Assembly (NCBI GenBank): GCA_018398765.1
Contig: JAHBMJ010000648.1
Coordinates: 15,990 to 43,152 of the forward strand
From: Chromera velia
Lineage: Eukaryota > Sar > Chromeraceae
DNA: 27,163 nt
Direction: 5' to 3'
Part shown: positions 1 through 10,600 of the stretch, one piece after another
Layout of the letters: the number at the start of each line of letters is the position of its first letter
Numbering within the stretch: position 1 is the first letter of the stretch
Made by a program: the position numbers and the translations under genes
Notes under the pieces: model-generated
What the model was told of the DNA's origin: nothing
Database searches by the model: none
Seen by the model: the letters and a program-made list of their open reading frames with translations, nothing else

Positions 1-177
1 TCTCTCTGTGGTCCATCCATCTTTTTGTTCGTCTGCGTGTCACCGCACCGCACCAAAAAACTCTACTGGCGCAACTTCGTTTCACGAACCCCACACGAGC
101 ATCCTCCCCACCTGTCTCTGGGACCATTTTCTTGGTCTTCATCCTCACACACTGTGTGTTTTCTTCTTTCTTTCCTT
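1..177. other. Flank downstream of the 178-699 gene; no gene seen
   Basis: This is pyrimidine-rich DNA lying 3' of the minus-strand gene. A 62-residue open frame crosses it on the + strand (25-213), but it has no recognisable protein features and overlaps the end of the real gene, so I do not call it. I see no clear polyadenylation signal for the minus-strand gene here. Confidence 0.4.
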
Positions 178-699
178 CTAGTCCTCCACCTTGAAGAGCA
201 TGCATTTCTCTAGAGGGAGCACCTCTTTGAGAAATTCTTCCGCATCCTCTGCCTCAAATTCGGATGAGATGACCACCTCCCACTTGTCCCCCCGAGGCAC
301 GAAGATTCGGTTCTCTAGGTCGCTCTCGCGAACAACCGCCATATACTTGTCTTTCGATGACCCAAAGTCAGTGTCAAAAAGCGCTTCTGGAAAAGTGTTC
401 TCCTCGAAGAATTGTCCCTTGAAGTCGACGGCAGAGTTGGTCATTCGGATCAACAGCGTCTTTCCAAACTTCAAAGCCATCACCAACTCCTTGCGCAAAT
501 CTTCCCGCACTTCCTCTACAGTCTTGCCCTGAACTTTGGACATCAGGTGTTTCTTTGCCTCCACGATTGTCGTGTGTCGATAAGAAAAGAATCTGTCCAC
601 ATTGCCCGACTTATCCAAAAACAGAGGAACCTTCCCGGCCGTGTGGGCCGTCTCCTGAGCCTCCAGGAGGGCGGTCAACTTGATGGGCTTCACTTCCAT
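178..699 (-). CDS. Uncharacterised conserved-looking protein, 173 aa
   Basis: Seen: an open frame read from ATG (699-697) to TAG (180-178). The frame extends upstream to 762 only through a TTG, and a TAG lies just before that, so 699 is the first ATG in the frame. The product is soluble and mixed-charge, with no signal peptide or membrane segment. Its middle part (about residues 48-75) is Lys/Glu-rich and likely helical. It has short hydrophobic blocks such as KVPLFLDKSGN (about residues 22-32) and GKTLLIRMTNSAVDF (about 79-93), and an acidic C-terminal third ending in KVED. Codon choice is like that of the peptidase exons, which supports a real gene. I do not recognise the family with confidence; the look is of a small C-terminal domain found in larger cytoskeletal or ankyrin-type proteins, but that is only an impression. 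Odd: the bases before the ATG (ACACAG) would also serve as a 3' splice site, so this may be the last exon of a longer gene. It is transcribed divergently from the peptidase. Confidence 0.7.
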   Translation of the reverse strand: MEVKPIKLTALLEAQETAHTAGKVPLFLDKSGNVDRFFSYRHTTIVEAKKHLMSKVQGKTVEEVREDLRKELVMALKFGKTLLIRMTNSAVDFKGQFFEENTFPEALFDTDFGSSKDKYMAVVRESDLENRIFVPRGDKWEVVISSEFEAEDAEEFLKEVLPLEKCMLFKVED

Positions 700-763
700 C
701 TGTGTTTTTCTTAGAGGCTCTCTGCAGGTTACAGAGTAGTGCGTCCACTTGACCCCCGCCAAC

Positions 764-770
764 TATATAT
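764..770 (-). promoter_or_regulatory. TATA-like tract upstream of the minus-strand gene
   Basis: On the minus strand ATATATA lies 65-71 nt before the ATG at 699. That distance fits a TATA-box followed by a short 5' leader. It is an inference from position and sequence only; if the ATG at 699 is preceded by a 3' splice site, this tract would be intronic. Confidence 0.3.
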
Positions 771-1037
771 GTGTTCGTGGCCGGGGAAAATCGAAATGAT
801 TCGAGTACCACTTTGAATTCTTTGCAGACACAGTCAGCGAAAAGGCGAGGACATGAGCTCACGTTGACTGGTGCAGTTGAGGTTTCTTCCTCTGAGAGAC
901 TGAGATCCCAGCATTGAGTTCATCGTCACTGCTTGTTATGTAAAGCGGGCAGTGTGACTGACCTTTGCAGTTTTATTTATTAATAATTAATGCACGCATG
1001 ATTTCCCCGTAAATTTTGTCAATTGCAAAAAAGTGAT

Positions 1038-1108
1038 GGTGCAGGGGCTCGAACCCACGACCTAGCTCGCACCCCAAAAATTCGCGCTTTCCGGGCCATT
1101 CGCACACT
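1038..1108 (-). repeat. tRNA-like element with a good B box (tRNA pseudogene or SINE head)
   Basis: Read on the minus strand, the element ends GGGTTCGAGCCCCTGCACCA. This contains a near-consensus pol III B box (GGTTCGANNC) and finishes in CCA. About 40 nt upstream is a weaker A-box-like stretch (TGGCCCGGAAAGCGC). The total length from the possible acceptor 5' strand to the CCA is about 71 nt. Only about 4 bp of acceptor stem (GTGC with GCAC) and 3 bp of T stem can be paired, and no convincing anticodon arm forms. I therefore read it as a decayed tRNA or a tRNA-derived SINE relic, not a working tRNA gene. Confidence 0.4.
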
Positions 1109-1711
1109 TCGCGTGCGTCAGATCTGTATATCAGTAACAGCTTGTATTGCACGCGGTACTATCATATTCATATAATTTTTCGTTACCGTTATATTTTTCG
1201 TATCGGTATGAAAGCCTATATATATATACACATACATATTAATATATGGGATACACCCAACCAGTTGGGTGAGTGCCTCGGGGGGCCATTTAGGGGGTCG
1301 GCCATAATTTGATTGCATGTTGGGCATGTCTTGCCTGCAATGCATGCATAGGCAAATGGCGGAACGTGCGCAAAATATGCTTTTCGGGACCGCGCATGAA
1401 TACATATATGCAATCCTTCAACGGTTCGGGGATGCATAGCACGTCCCAGCATACCGGCCATAGACTGCTCGGCATTGGGAGTCGTGCCTAGACCTGTTTG
1501 CCTAGAGTCTATCCAGTCGGGTTGATTTTGCAACGACACATATGCAATTAACTTATACCGCGGCGCCATGCGCACTTATACTGGAGGGGCACGTATCATG
1601 AAGAGCGAAGTATATATAATATTATAGTGCGATCGCGGCTCCGTGCGAGTTGCTTGAGGGGCATATTTGGGAATTTGGGCGACACCGACCGTGATGGAGA
1701 CAGAACCGAAT

Positions 1712-1729
1712 CCCCCCCCCCCCAAAAAA
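1712..1729. repeat. Homopolymer tract C12-A6
   Basis: Twelve C are followed by six A, directly readable in the sequence. The exact length is prone to sequencing error. Confidence 0.9.
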
Positions 1730-2144
1730 TGAAAAAATGCGTTATGCGGATGCTTGCGATCTCAGGGCCTCTCGGCTGATCTCAGCAGAGCTGAGCTGCC
1801 CCCCGAGGCGATACAGCTCGATTCGATCACGCATGCATGCAGTATATCTCGATCTCTCTCTCACATATATTAATATAGTAAGGATCGACGTCATGCATCC
1901 GTATCTACCTGCATGTCTTGTTTGTTAGAAGCAAGAAGGAAAGAAAGCGCCAAGGTCAAAGAGATCATCAAAGGAAGCTCAAGAGCAGACACTGCATGCA
2001 TATCTTTCATCAAGGCAAACAGGCCAACAGCAAGACGACAGCAGCAACTCTCCTTCATTTACTCAGTTACACATGCTACCGGGAATAGAACGCTAGTAAG
2101 AAGGCAGGAAACCGCGCAGGAAGAGAGGAAGAAGGGACAAGAAG

Positions 2145-2219
2145 ATGAGGGCTTCAGTCCCCCCCTTTCTTTTTGTCCTCGCTGCCTCCTGCCTGTTTGG
2201 GTCTTATGAGACCCATGCA
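2145..2219 (+). other. Signal peptide followed by a basic, Ser/Pro-rich leader
   Basis: The N terminus begins MRASVPPFLFVLAASCLFGS, a short positive start and a hydrophobic core, which is a classic secretory signal; cleavage would fall around residues 20-25. It is followed at once by RRHKRRQR and then a Ser/Pro/Gln-rich stretch up to about residue 57. The ATG at 2145 has A at -3 and begins the hydrophobic leader, which is why I chose it. The basic stretch could be a processing site or, in an organism with a complex plastid, a transit peptide of a bipartite leader. The sequence cannot decide between these. Confidence 0.7.
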
Positions 2220-3243
2220 AGGCGGCACAAGAGAAGGCAGCGTCTTCTTGACATGGACTTCGTCTCCTCCCCGGAAGCTTCCCCGTCATCGCCACAAAAA
2301 CAAAGCAGCAGAGGTGAGTAAGGATAACATGTGTTGAGAGAGGAGGGATACTGGTACATGCCGCTTGCTTGTTGTCCTCACGAACAAAAACATGGTCTGG
2401 AAGAGAAATCTTCCTATTCCAGTTGGGACACAAATTTCTTTCCCGGTGTTTGTCTTTGCACTGCTCCACTCCGTCTACATGCATGAATGAAGAGAAAGGC
2501 GTTCGTTCATGTTCCCCTTCTGTTCTTGCACGCAATCCATCCGCGTGCACGCGAGAAGCAGTGTACTTTTGGTTTTGCATGTTGACATGTACGGAGCTGT
2601 TGTTTGCTGTATGGTCTCCTGAAGATGCAGGGATGGAGGAGGTGACGCAGCCCGAGAACCCTCCTGTCCTGGTGTCTCCCACGGACGTCCGAAAATTTCA
2701 CTTCATTCTGCACAGAGAAGACTTTCCGGATCCAGACAACTCCCTGCAGCACTTCCAGCACCTCTCACTGGAGGACGACAAGAAACATGTCAGTCACTCA
2801 AACAGTCAAACAATTACAGGCAGGCAGGAACGATTTGAGTCAGTCAGTCAATCAGTCAGTCAATCAGTCAGTTCAGGAATCAATCAGGCAAGCAGGGGGG
2901 CAGTCAGGCAGTCCAACAATTGGTCAGTCAAGTCAGGTTCAAATTCATGGTAGACAAATACATTCTCGGATAAGAACGTCTTTCGACCCTGACAGCATAT
3001 TTGAATGTGGGCCAGGGAAAAAATCCCATTCCAACAAAGAAGACCATTAACGCCTCCGCCTTCCTTCTTGATAAGGGCAGATTTCGACTGTGAACAGCAA
3101 CGTCCAGGCCCTGATTGTGGAAGACGCAGAGGAAGACCACGCAGCAGCTGCCGTGTGTGTGAGGACGGGACACTACAGTGACCCCGAGGAAAAACCGAGA
3201 CCCGGCCTCGCACACTTCTGCGAGCACATGCTCTTTATGGGGT

Positions 3244-3287
<44 letters not shown>

Positions 3288-6200
3288 CAGAGAGGACTTA
3301 CATTTTGGAGGAGAGATCCATGAAACACCTTGCTGACTGTCAACAATGCATTCCTACCTGACAGGATTTCAAGCTAATTGGTTTAGAATTTCGGGCATGT
3401 CTAAGCATGGTGAAACTTTTGCTGGGCTGAAGGATTTTGGTGGCCATGTAAAAAGTTAGGGGCGACAACCGGGGAGGGGGTGAACGGAAAAAATGAGAGC
3501 TTGCTTTATCTGATTGGAAAGGTGATTAATTCCCTTGTTTTCCATGTCTGTCTCTCCTCTTACTGATTTTGACAGGAACAAAAAGCTGTCAGAGAATGAA
3601 TTCCAGGACTTCCTCGCCAAAAATGGGGGGTCCTCGAACGCCTTCACATCAGGGTCGGAAACCTGCTACTACTTCACATTGGCAACCGTCAGTCAGTGTT
3701 TGGCGTGTGTGGGTGTGTGTGGTGTGTGTGCGTGTCCACATGAGTATGTGTATGTGCATGCTTATGTGCATGCTTTGCTTTTCTTTGAGTTTCCGTCTCT
3801 CTCCTGTGTCTCATTCTACGTCAGTGCCTCGGGAGTCTGCCTGCCGGTCCCTTCCCTTTGCAAACTGATTGGTTTGCTCTATGAACTTTGTCTGTTCGGC
3901 CCATTCTTCATTTGTTTTGGAGTTTCGCACAGCTTTGGCATTTTCCAACCCCTTTATTTTCTCACCACAGTGGTTGATCAATCCTCTTGATTCACTTTTT
4001 CTCCCTCCTTTGTGCAGGCCCCTCAGGACGACGAGACGAAGAAGACAGGAAGCAAAAAGTCCTCTGAGGTCGGTCAGACTTCATCTCCACACATGACATA
4101 GTCTCTTACGTAGAAATATGCCTGGAGCACATCTTGATGATGTGCAGACATATGTGCACGAACACGTATGCATCTGCCTGTCTGACAGGAAGTTTTGGGA
4201 ATCCACAGTCACATGACCCGATCCTCTCTGTGCACATGAATGCATTTCTCCATTAACCCATGCATTGACAGATCTACCAGACTGTGACTGTCTGCTGGCT
4301 ACAATCTTTGGCACGTCTACAGATATGTTTGCACGAACACATACAAACATAGATACGTGCATCCTTACATACAGAGACAGACAGACTGATAGAAGGTGCA
4401 TGGCTTGCTTCACTCCCCTGACTGCAGGAGAGTGACCACAGTGGAAAGTCCGAGGAGGCATTCCTAGAGGCTCTGGGGATGTTTGCCTCTTTTTTCTTCG
4501 AGCACTCCAAATTTGATTCCTCTGCAGTGGAGAGGGAGGTGCACGCTGTGGACCAGGAACACGCGAAGAACAAGCAGGCTGATGTGTGGAGAGGCAACAG
4601 GGCGATGGGTGTGGCGATGTTCAACCAGGATCATCCGAGGTTGGTAGGTGCGTTTGCTGAAAGCATCGGAAAGCATGATTATGCGAATCATGGTTTTGAA
4701 GGTTGCAACACTGATTGGTTTCAAGTATACTTCTTGTGCTGCTGTCTGGCACCAGACGGCATCAGCGAACGTCGCTCGCCCTTCTGGATGTTGGGTTTGA
4801 CTCCATTTTCGGAAGTGACGTTCTCTTCAATCTCTTTCTCAAGCTCCCTACGTGCTCTTGTTTCTTTACAACGGAGCTACAACGCATCTGGATGTGCATG
4901 GATTATTTTCTTCCGATGGAATGTGTTTGCATTTATGTTCGTTTGGTGTACAGATCAAAATTTGGCACTGGGGACATCGACACCCTCTGGTCCTCTTCTT
5001 CCTCTTTTCCTCCTTCTACAACTAGCGTTGCTTCGAAAGAGGGACAGGAACAAGGAGAGGGGCAGAAGAGGAAGACCGACAAGAAGGGCGTAAAGAGAGA
5101 CACCACGGCTCTTCTGATAGCTCTGGAAGAATTCTTCGAGAAGTGGTACACGCCCTTCCATATGTCTGTCTCTGTTGTCTCGAAGTTCCCTCGAGAAGTG
5201 GTCAGTCGCTCTCTACACATACTTTTATTTCTGGATATATTATTACTTTGAATCTGTGTATTTCTATGTTCTATTGAGCTCGCTTCTTTTCCTATGTATT
5301 TGTTCAGTATTAGTACAATCAGCAGGCAGATCATTCTGGACAATTCATTGCGGCGCTTTACTCAAACTATATCTGCCAGTATATTTTGCGAAGCACTATG
5401 AGCATCTGAGTATTTCTGTGGCTGTCCACGCATAGGACAGCAACCATTTGCTCTTATTTCCTTTTTGCTCATGCAGATTCGCACCAAGTTAGAGTCTCTT
5501 CTGACGTACGGAAGCCAAGAAGTCGACAAAGAGAAGGGCAAGCCCACAGACCCCCCAGACTACATTTGGCAGGGCCTCACCGTGGCCCCAAAAGAAAACC
5601 AAACAACCACGAGTTCCGAGGGTACCTGTACAGCCGCAGTCGAGCCTTTGAACGACTTTGTGAAGGACTTAAGTCTGACACCCCCACTCGTTAGGATTGT
5701 CCCCATTGACCCCTACAGAGAGTACAAACTCGTTTGGGTCATTAAGTTCAGGTGAGTAGAGCTGTCAGACGCAGACGTTTAAACATTCGCGTTGTCTATC
5801 AGACGAAGGGGGGCATCAACCAACGGAATGACGTCCATGCAAACAATCTCTGGGTCAATAAGCCGAGAATTCGGACAAACTCTTTGCTCCACCCCCTAGT
5901 GCACGTCTCTGTGCGTGATATGAATGTATTTATGCATGCGTGTGGGCACATATCAACATTAATTCTTCCTGCACAACTGCAGTCCTGAGGAGGAGGCCCC
6001 CCCCTCTGCACATCCCGAATGTTTCCACAAACAGAGGGACAAGGCGAAGAAGGAAACTCAGGAAAGGGGAGAGCGGGGCAGGTGCAGAGGGAACGAAAGG
6101 TGTCCCATTTCGCTGACGAGACGTCAATTTGATATCCTGAGACCGGACAGGTTTGTATGACTCTCTGCTGCTTGCACGTCTCTCTTTCTCTACAATCCCC

Positions 6201-7644
6201 CCCCCCTCTCTGTCTCCCCCCCTCTGCTTGTCTGTGTACCTGCCTACCTACCTACCTACCTGCCTGCGTGCCTACCCGCTTGCCTGCCTCCTGGCCCGCC
6301 CGACTGGCCTGCTATCAGCTTGTTCGTGTGCTTGCTTGCGTGCCCTTATTCGTCTCTTTCTGTCCCTCTGTGCACTCAGGTACATTCATGTCTCCTCCTC
6401 TGCGTGCTTCTCAATGTGTCATTGACCTTCGTCCGCATAGAATTCATACTCTCTGACACACACCCACATGCATGCATGCATGCAAACCCATATATTGTAT
6501 CCCTCGGGGGGCTGGCAGGTACTTGTCCCATGTGATCGGGTACGAGGGCAGAAAGTCCTTCTCCTTTCTCCTCAGACAGCTGGACCTGGCCAATTCTGTG
6601 GTGGTCGGGCTGGACGAGAGGGAGGCGGACTACGCGGTGGGTCTCTTTGTGAGTTGGTGGAGGGGGATGTATACTTGTTCAAGTGCTGTAGCAGTCTTCA
6701 TCGTAAAGGTTGTAATTCTTTCTCGGGTGAACGAGACGGCAATACAAGCACAACATAGAAATCAGAGATCTTCCAGGAAGACTGTCTCACTATGTATCGC
6801 CCATCTTTGGGTCTCTTTTTGCATGTGCGTCGTATTTCGTTCCTCTGCGTGCGTGTGTGCTACTTTTCTTTTTTCTTCGTGCAGACCTTCTCCATCTCCG
6901 TGAAGGCATCCCAAAAGGGGTGGCTCCAGAGAAACGACCAGCTCACACAACTGCTTTTCCAGTATCTCAAATACCTCAAGTCAGTCAGTTTAATGGGCAG
7001 GAAAAGATGTGAGTCAGACAGCCGCGCGGACGTAGGGCAGAAAAGGAGGACTCAAGAATAAAAGAGCAGACCAAGAGAAAACAACAAAGTAGGGCAGAAA
7101 ACAGAAGCTCTGAAAGAGAGACGTGCTCCTGGTCCACGTGCAAGACTCTTTCTTTCTTTCTTTCTTTCTTTCTTTCCTTCTTCCTTCCTTCCTTCCTTCC
7201 TTCCTTTTTTTCAAGGCTTCAAGAACCGGTCGGTGACTTGCTGAAGCCTCAGGGATTTGAGAAGGCGGCAAAGTGTCATTTCTTTCCTTTCCAATTCATT
7301 GACTCCTTTGTCTCTTTTTTTCTTTTTTCGTCTTTTTGTTTTTTGCTGCGTTCGATATGAAAGAAATGCATTTGAATTCTCTGTATGATTGAATCTTTAA
7401 ATGTTGGTGTTCCCGTGATTCTGCCTGCCAATGCTCGCAGAGACGAGTGGAAGACCGCACAGAGGTGGGGAGACAGTTCGTGTTGCTCTATTCTCTTTCC
7501 CTTCTTTTGAATTTCATCTCCTCTTAGCTTGGAAACTTGTCGTGCAAGACTGGTTCGCGTTCACTCGAAACTTCAGGCCCTCAGTGTTCTCTGACATGCA
7601 TTTTCAGTCTTTGCTTTTTGCCCCACCGCACGCATGCACGCACG

Positions 7645-7682
<38 letters not shown>

Positions 7683-10600
7683 AAGTATATACGCGAGAGG
7701 GAAAGGTAGCCTGTCGCTCTCTGTCCATCTGCGAGAAGGGGTTGCCGCAGAACGTTCTGCGTTTTGTTTCTCTGTTTGGAGATTATGTGTGACTTTTGTG
7801 CTCCCTTTTTCGTTGCTGCAGACTTGCTGCAGAAGGCCCAGGAGCAACGGAGCAGCATCCTTTGTTGGACACATTCAAGGAGTTGTTGCTGATTGAAGGT
7901 ACGTAGGTACATGCTGACGCTCGGTCTGTCTGTTTGTCGATGAAGCCATGCTTTTCGGCAACAAATACACCGAATGACAGTGTCGCAGTACCGAAGCCCT
8001 TGGAACGTTTGTCGCATTATTTCATCTCTCCCTCTTGAATGCGTTTTGCTCTGACTTAGCACACTCCTTCGCGTCTTTCTGTGTGCTCATCTTCGACGGA
8101 CGGCTGGGCGTTTGCTCCTCTTTGCATCTTGTCTGTTCAAAGTGCTCATGATCACACAATTAAGCCAAAAACGCGAAAAAGCCCGCATGCTTCCAAAGGA
8201 ACACTGCATTCCTGCATGCCTGCAGACTTTGCGTTTGATTTCTGGATCCCTGATGACAGTGAGGATCTGGCTATTTCCTTGGCTTATTCAGGAGTGTCCA
8301 TGCCGAGGGACTCGAAACTCTGGGTGGCGGGCGATGATAAGGCCATGCTGTCAGTGAACCCGAAAGTAAGACAAACAGGCAGGCACACACGCACTTTGAG
8401 AGCGAGTGACAGAGGAGTAGGGCTGGAACGATTGCCATCAGGTCTTGTGGGGACTTGTCCTTTTCAGAACGAGGATGTTGCTTCGAGACTGTTTGTACGA
8501 CCCTGCACCTTGCCGTCTGCCTGCTGCGTGCATCTGTGCTTTTGCGGCAATTTGTGCTGCAGAGACCTTGACGGAGCCCGCCATTGGGACCCGAGGAAGG
8601 ACGGTAGTGGGGGTCCAGATCTTTCTCTGATTACAAAATATTCGGGGGAACTCCTGGACCTTCTCACACCAGAGGTGTGTCTGACAGGGGAAAGGGGGGG
8701 CAATTCATCACTCGCACACAGTATGCTGGAGGCAAGAGAAGGGCGAAAGCGTTTTTTGAATCCTTTTGTGCTCAGTTGGAGGCCCAGTAATTCTGCAGTC
8801 GTTGCATACTTGGTGCACAGTCCACCTACGACTGTGGAAGAAAAGTGTGAGAAAGCTCATTCTTTGACGTATCATGTTGCTGTTGCATCCAACTTTTTCT
8901 CTCTGTCTCCTTAATTGTGTTTGCTTTCAGTCTGTGATTGTGGTGGAAACGGCCGGAGAAGACGAAGACGACCCTACAGAGGACGACTCGGGCACGGGGG
9001 GCGGCCCAATCCAGACACCCGCAGCACGGGGGACGTCTCCTCTGTCTGCCCTCGAGACGGCCGGCCTGGTCTCCTCTTCTTCTACGGGGTTCATCGAGCT
9101 CTCCCTCGGGGGGCCTGGAAGCACCCCTGTCACCCACACAGGAGAGACGACCATCACCCCTGACATGCACAGACCGTCTCCTCCGATCAAACAGAGAGCA
9201 CACCCCCACCACGGGTTCCACCGCCACATGCGCCACAGACACTACGGCAAAGACTCCTCTACCCCCATCAGCATGTCTTCGTCTCGACTTGCACCACCAT
9301 CAACGCACAGTCCTGTGCAGAGCAGCAGGGGTTTTCTCCATCTCGACCAATCGATGGCTTTGAGGGAGAAAGAGAGTGAGGCAGAGGAGGGAGAACTCCA
9401 TTGGAGAACGGAGAAGTTCTATAACGTCGAGTTTGCCGTCTCGAGAATGTCGAGACGCACACTCGAAGGATGGCAAAACGCAAACAGATGCTCTCAAAAC
9501 TGCCACCAGTGGAGCCTCCCGGGTGAATTCTTCGCTTGATTGACTGTCTTTTCTCTCCTTTTCATTTCCATTTCCTGCTCCCCCTTCCGTGTCAAGTGTC
9601 TCTTTGCTCTCTCCCTTTCTCTATCTAAGTCCCTTTTCTCGCAAGTCTCTACCTTTGCTCTCCACTGTGTACTCCCTCACATTGTCATGCAGGCATGTGG
9701 GCACGTGCCTGTCAAGCCAAGCCTCTGCACGAGTAAGTGTGACGGCATCCCACTTCTGACATCATATGTGCGAGATCCCGATGTATATGTATGCGTGTGC
9801 CTGCCTGTGTTGAATGCAGGACCCAACAAGTACCTGACTGCCGAGGCCTCCCTCCGAGCCCAATTAGACTCCACCTTCCCTCCCGACAAGCGCCGTGCCG
9901 TATACGAGCAGATGAAGAAAGGAAGGTCCAGGAAGGACAAGGTGGAGGGCCCCACGCTCTTGAAGGATCCCAACGCACAGGCAGGCGCAGACGCAGAGAG
10001 TCTGCCGGGCTGGAGGGTCCTCTGGAAGAAGGACGACAGGTAAAAAGGTGGAAGGGAAATTCAGTCATCTGCTTCTTCATGCATTTATTTGTGCGTAGGG
10101 ACTGAACTTGTATCGGTTCTGAAACATATAGAGACAAGTCGGCTAATGAACAAAAGGAATACGGTAGAAGTAAGAACGCGATATTTTCTTGAGCTAAGCC
10201 CGATTGCAGGTTGGGCCAACGCCAATAAAGCCTCCCTTGTATGCATTCATTCATTCGCTCGTTCGTTCATTCATTCATTCATTCATTCATTCGTTCGTTC
10301 GTTCATTCATTCATTCATTCATTCCGAGTCTGCAGGTTTCTTGAACCCTGGATGTTGATGGACGTCCAATTCTACGGACTGAAGGAGCGGCAGCACACAG
10401 CAAAGGATAAGGTACTTCTGTCTTTCTGTCTCTGCTTCTAGAGGAGAAAGGTCAAACATTTGACTGGGGGGCACAAGAATGAGAGTGCATTTTTTTCTTT
10501 CTTCCAATTGACGGATTATGCATTAAAGGTGCGAAAGTAAAGTTGACGGGATTCCGAAGAGAAGACGTCGCGAGGAGAACGATGACAAACGGAATCGGCA

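Larger units (their letters stand above)
771..2144. other. Divergent intergenic region between the two genes
   Basis: This stretch separates the minus-strand gene from the plus-strand peptidase and should hold both promoters. It holds an AT-rich patch (about 970-990), an eroded tRNA-like element (1038-1108, minus strand), TATATATATA and related palindromic AT tracts (about 1217-1246, 1610-1625, 1864-1880), a run of 12 C then 6 A (1712-1729), and repeated GCATGCATG motifs. Open frames here (for example 1216-1575 minus and 1737-1928 plus) lack protein-like composition. The last 60-100 bp before 2145 are purine-rich and are probably the 5' untranslated leader of the peptidase mRNA. Confidence 0.5.

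Noticed and set aside
178..762. Longer minus-strand reading frame starting at 762 for the first gene
   Set aside because: The codon at 762-760 is TTG, not ATG, and a stop lies just before it. The first ATG of the frame is at 699.
1216..1575. 119-codon minus-strand open frame in the divergent region
   Set aside because: It lies over AT palindromes and repeats, has Cys/His/Met-rich random composition, and has no exon-like codon use.
2059..2682. 207-codon minus-strand open frame opposite the first exons
   Set aside because: It is antisense to exon 1 and intron 1, and its composition is not protein-like. The + strand signal peptide and in-phase exon 2 explain the region.
7431..8062. Open frames on both strands over the CA repeat (about 92-152 codons)
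   Set aside because: They are repeat translations (HTHTHT or VCVCVC) inside introns 13 and 14 of the peptidase gene.
8366..8674. Exon 16 starting at 8468 with intron 8366-8467
   Set aside because: It keeps the frame but inserts a Cys-rich stretch unlike the family, and the intron would be only 102 bp. The GTCAGT donor at 8350 with acceptor ending 8562 fits phase, family and intron sizes better.
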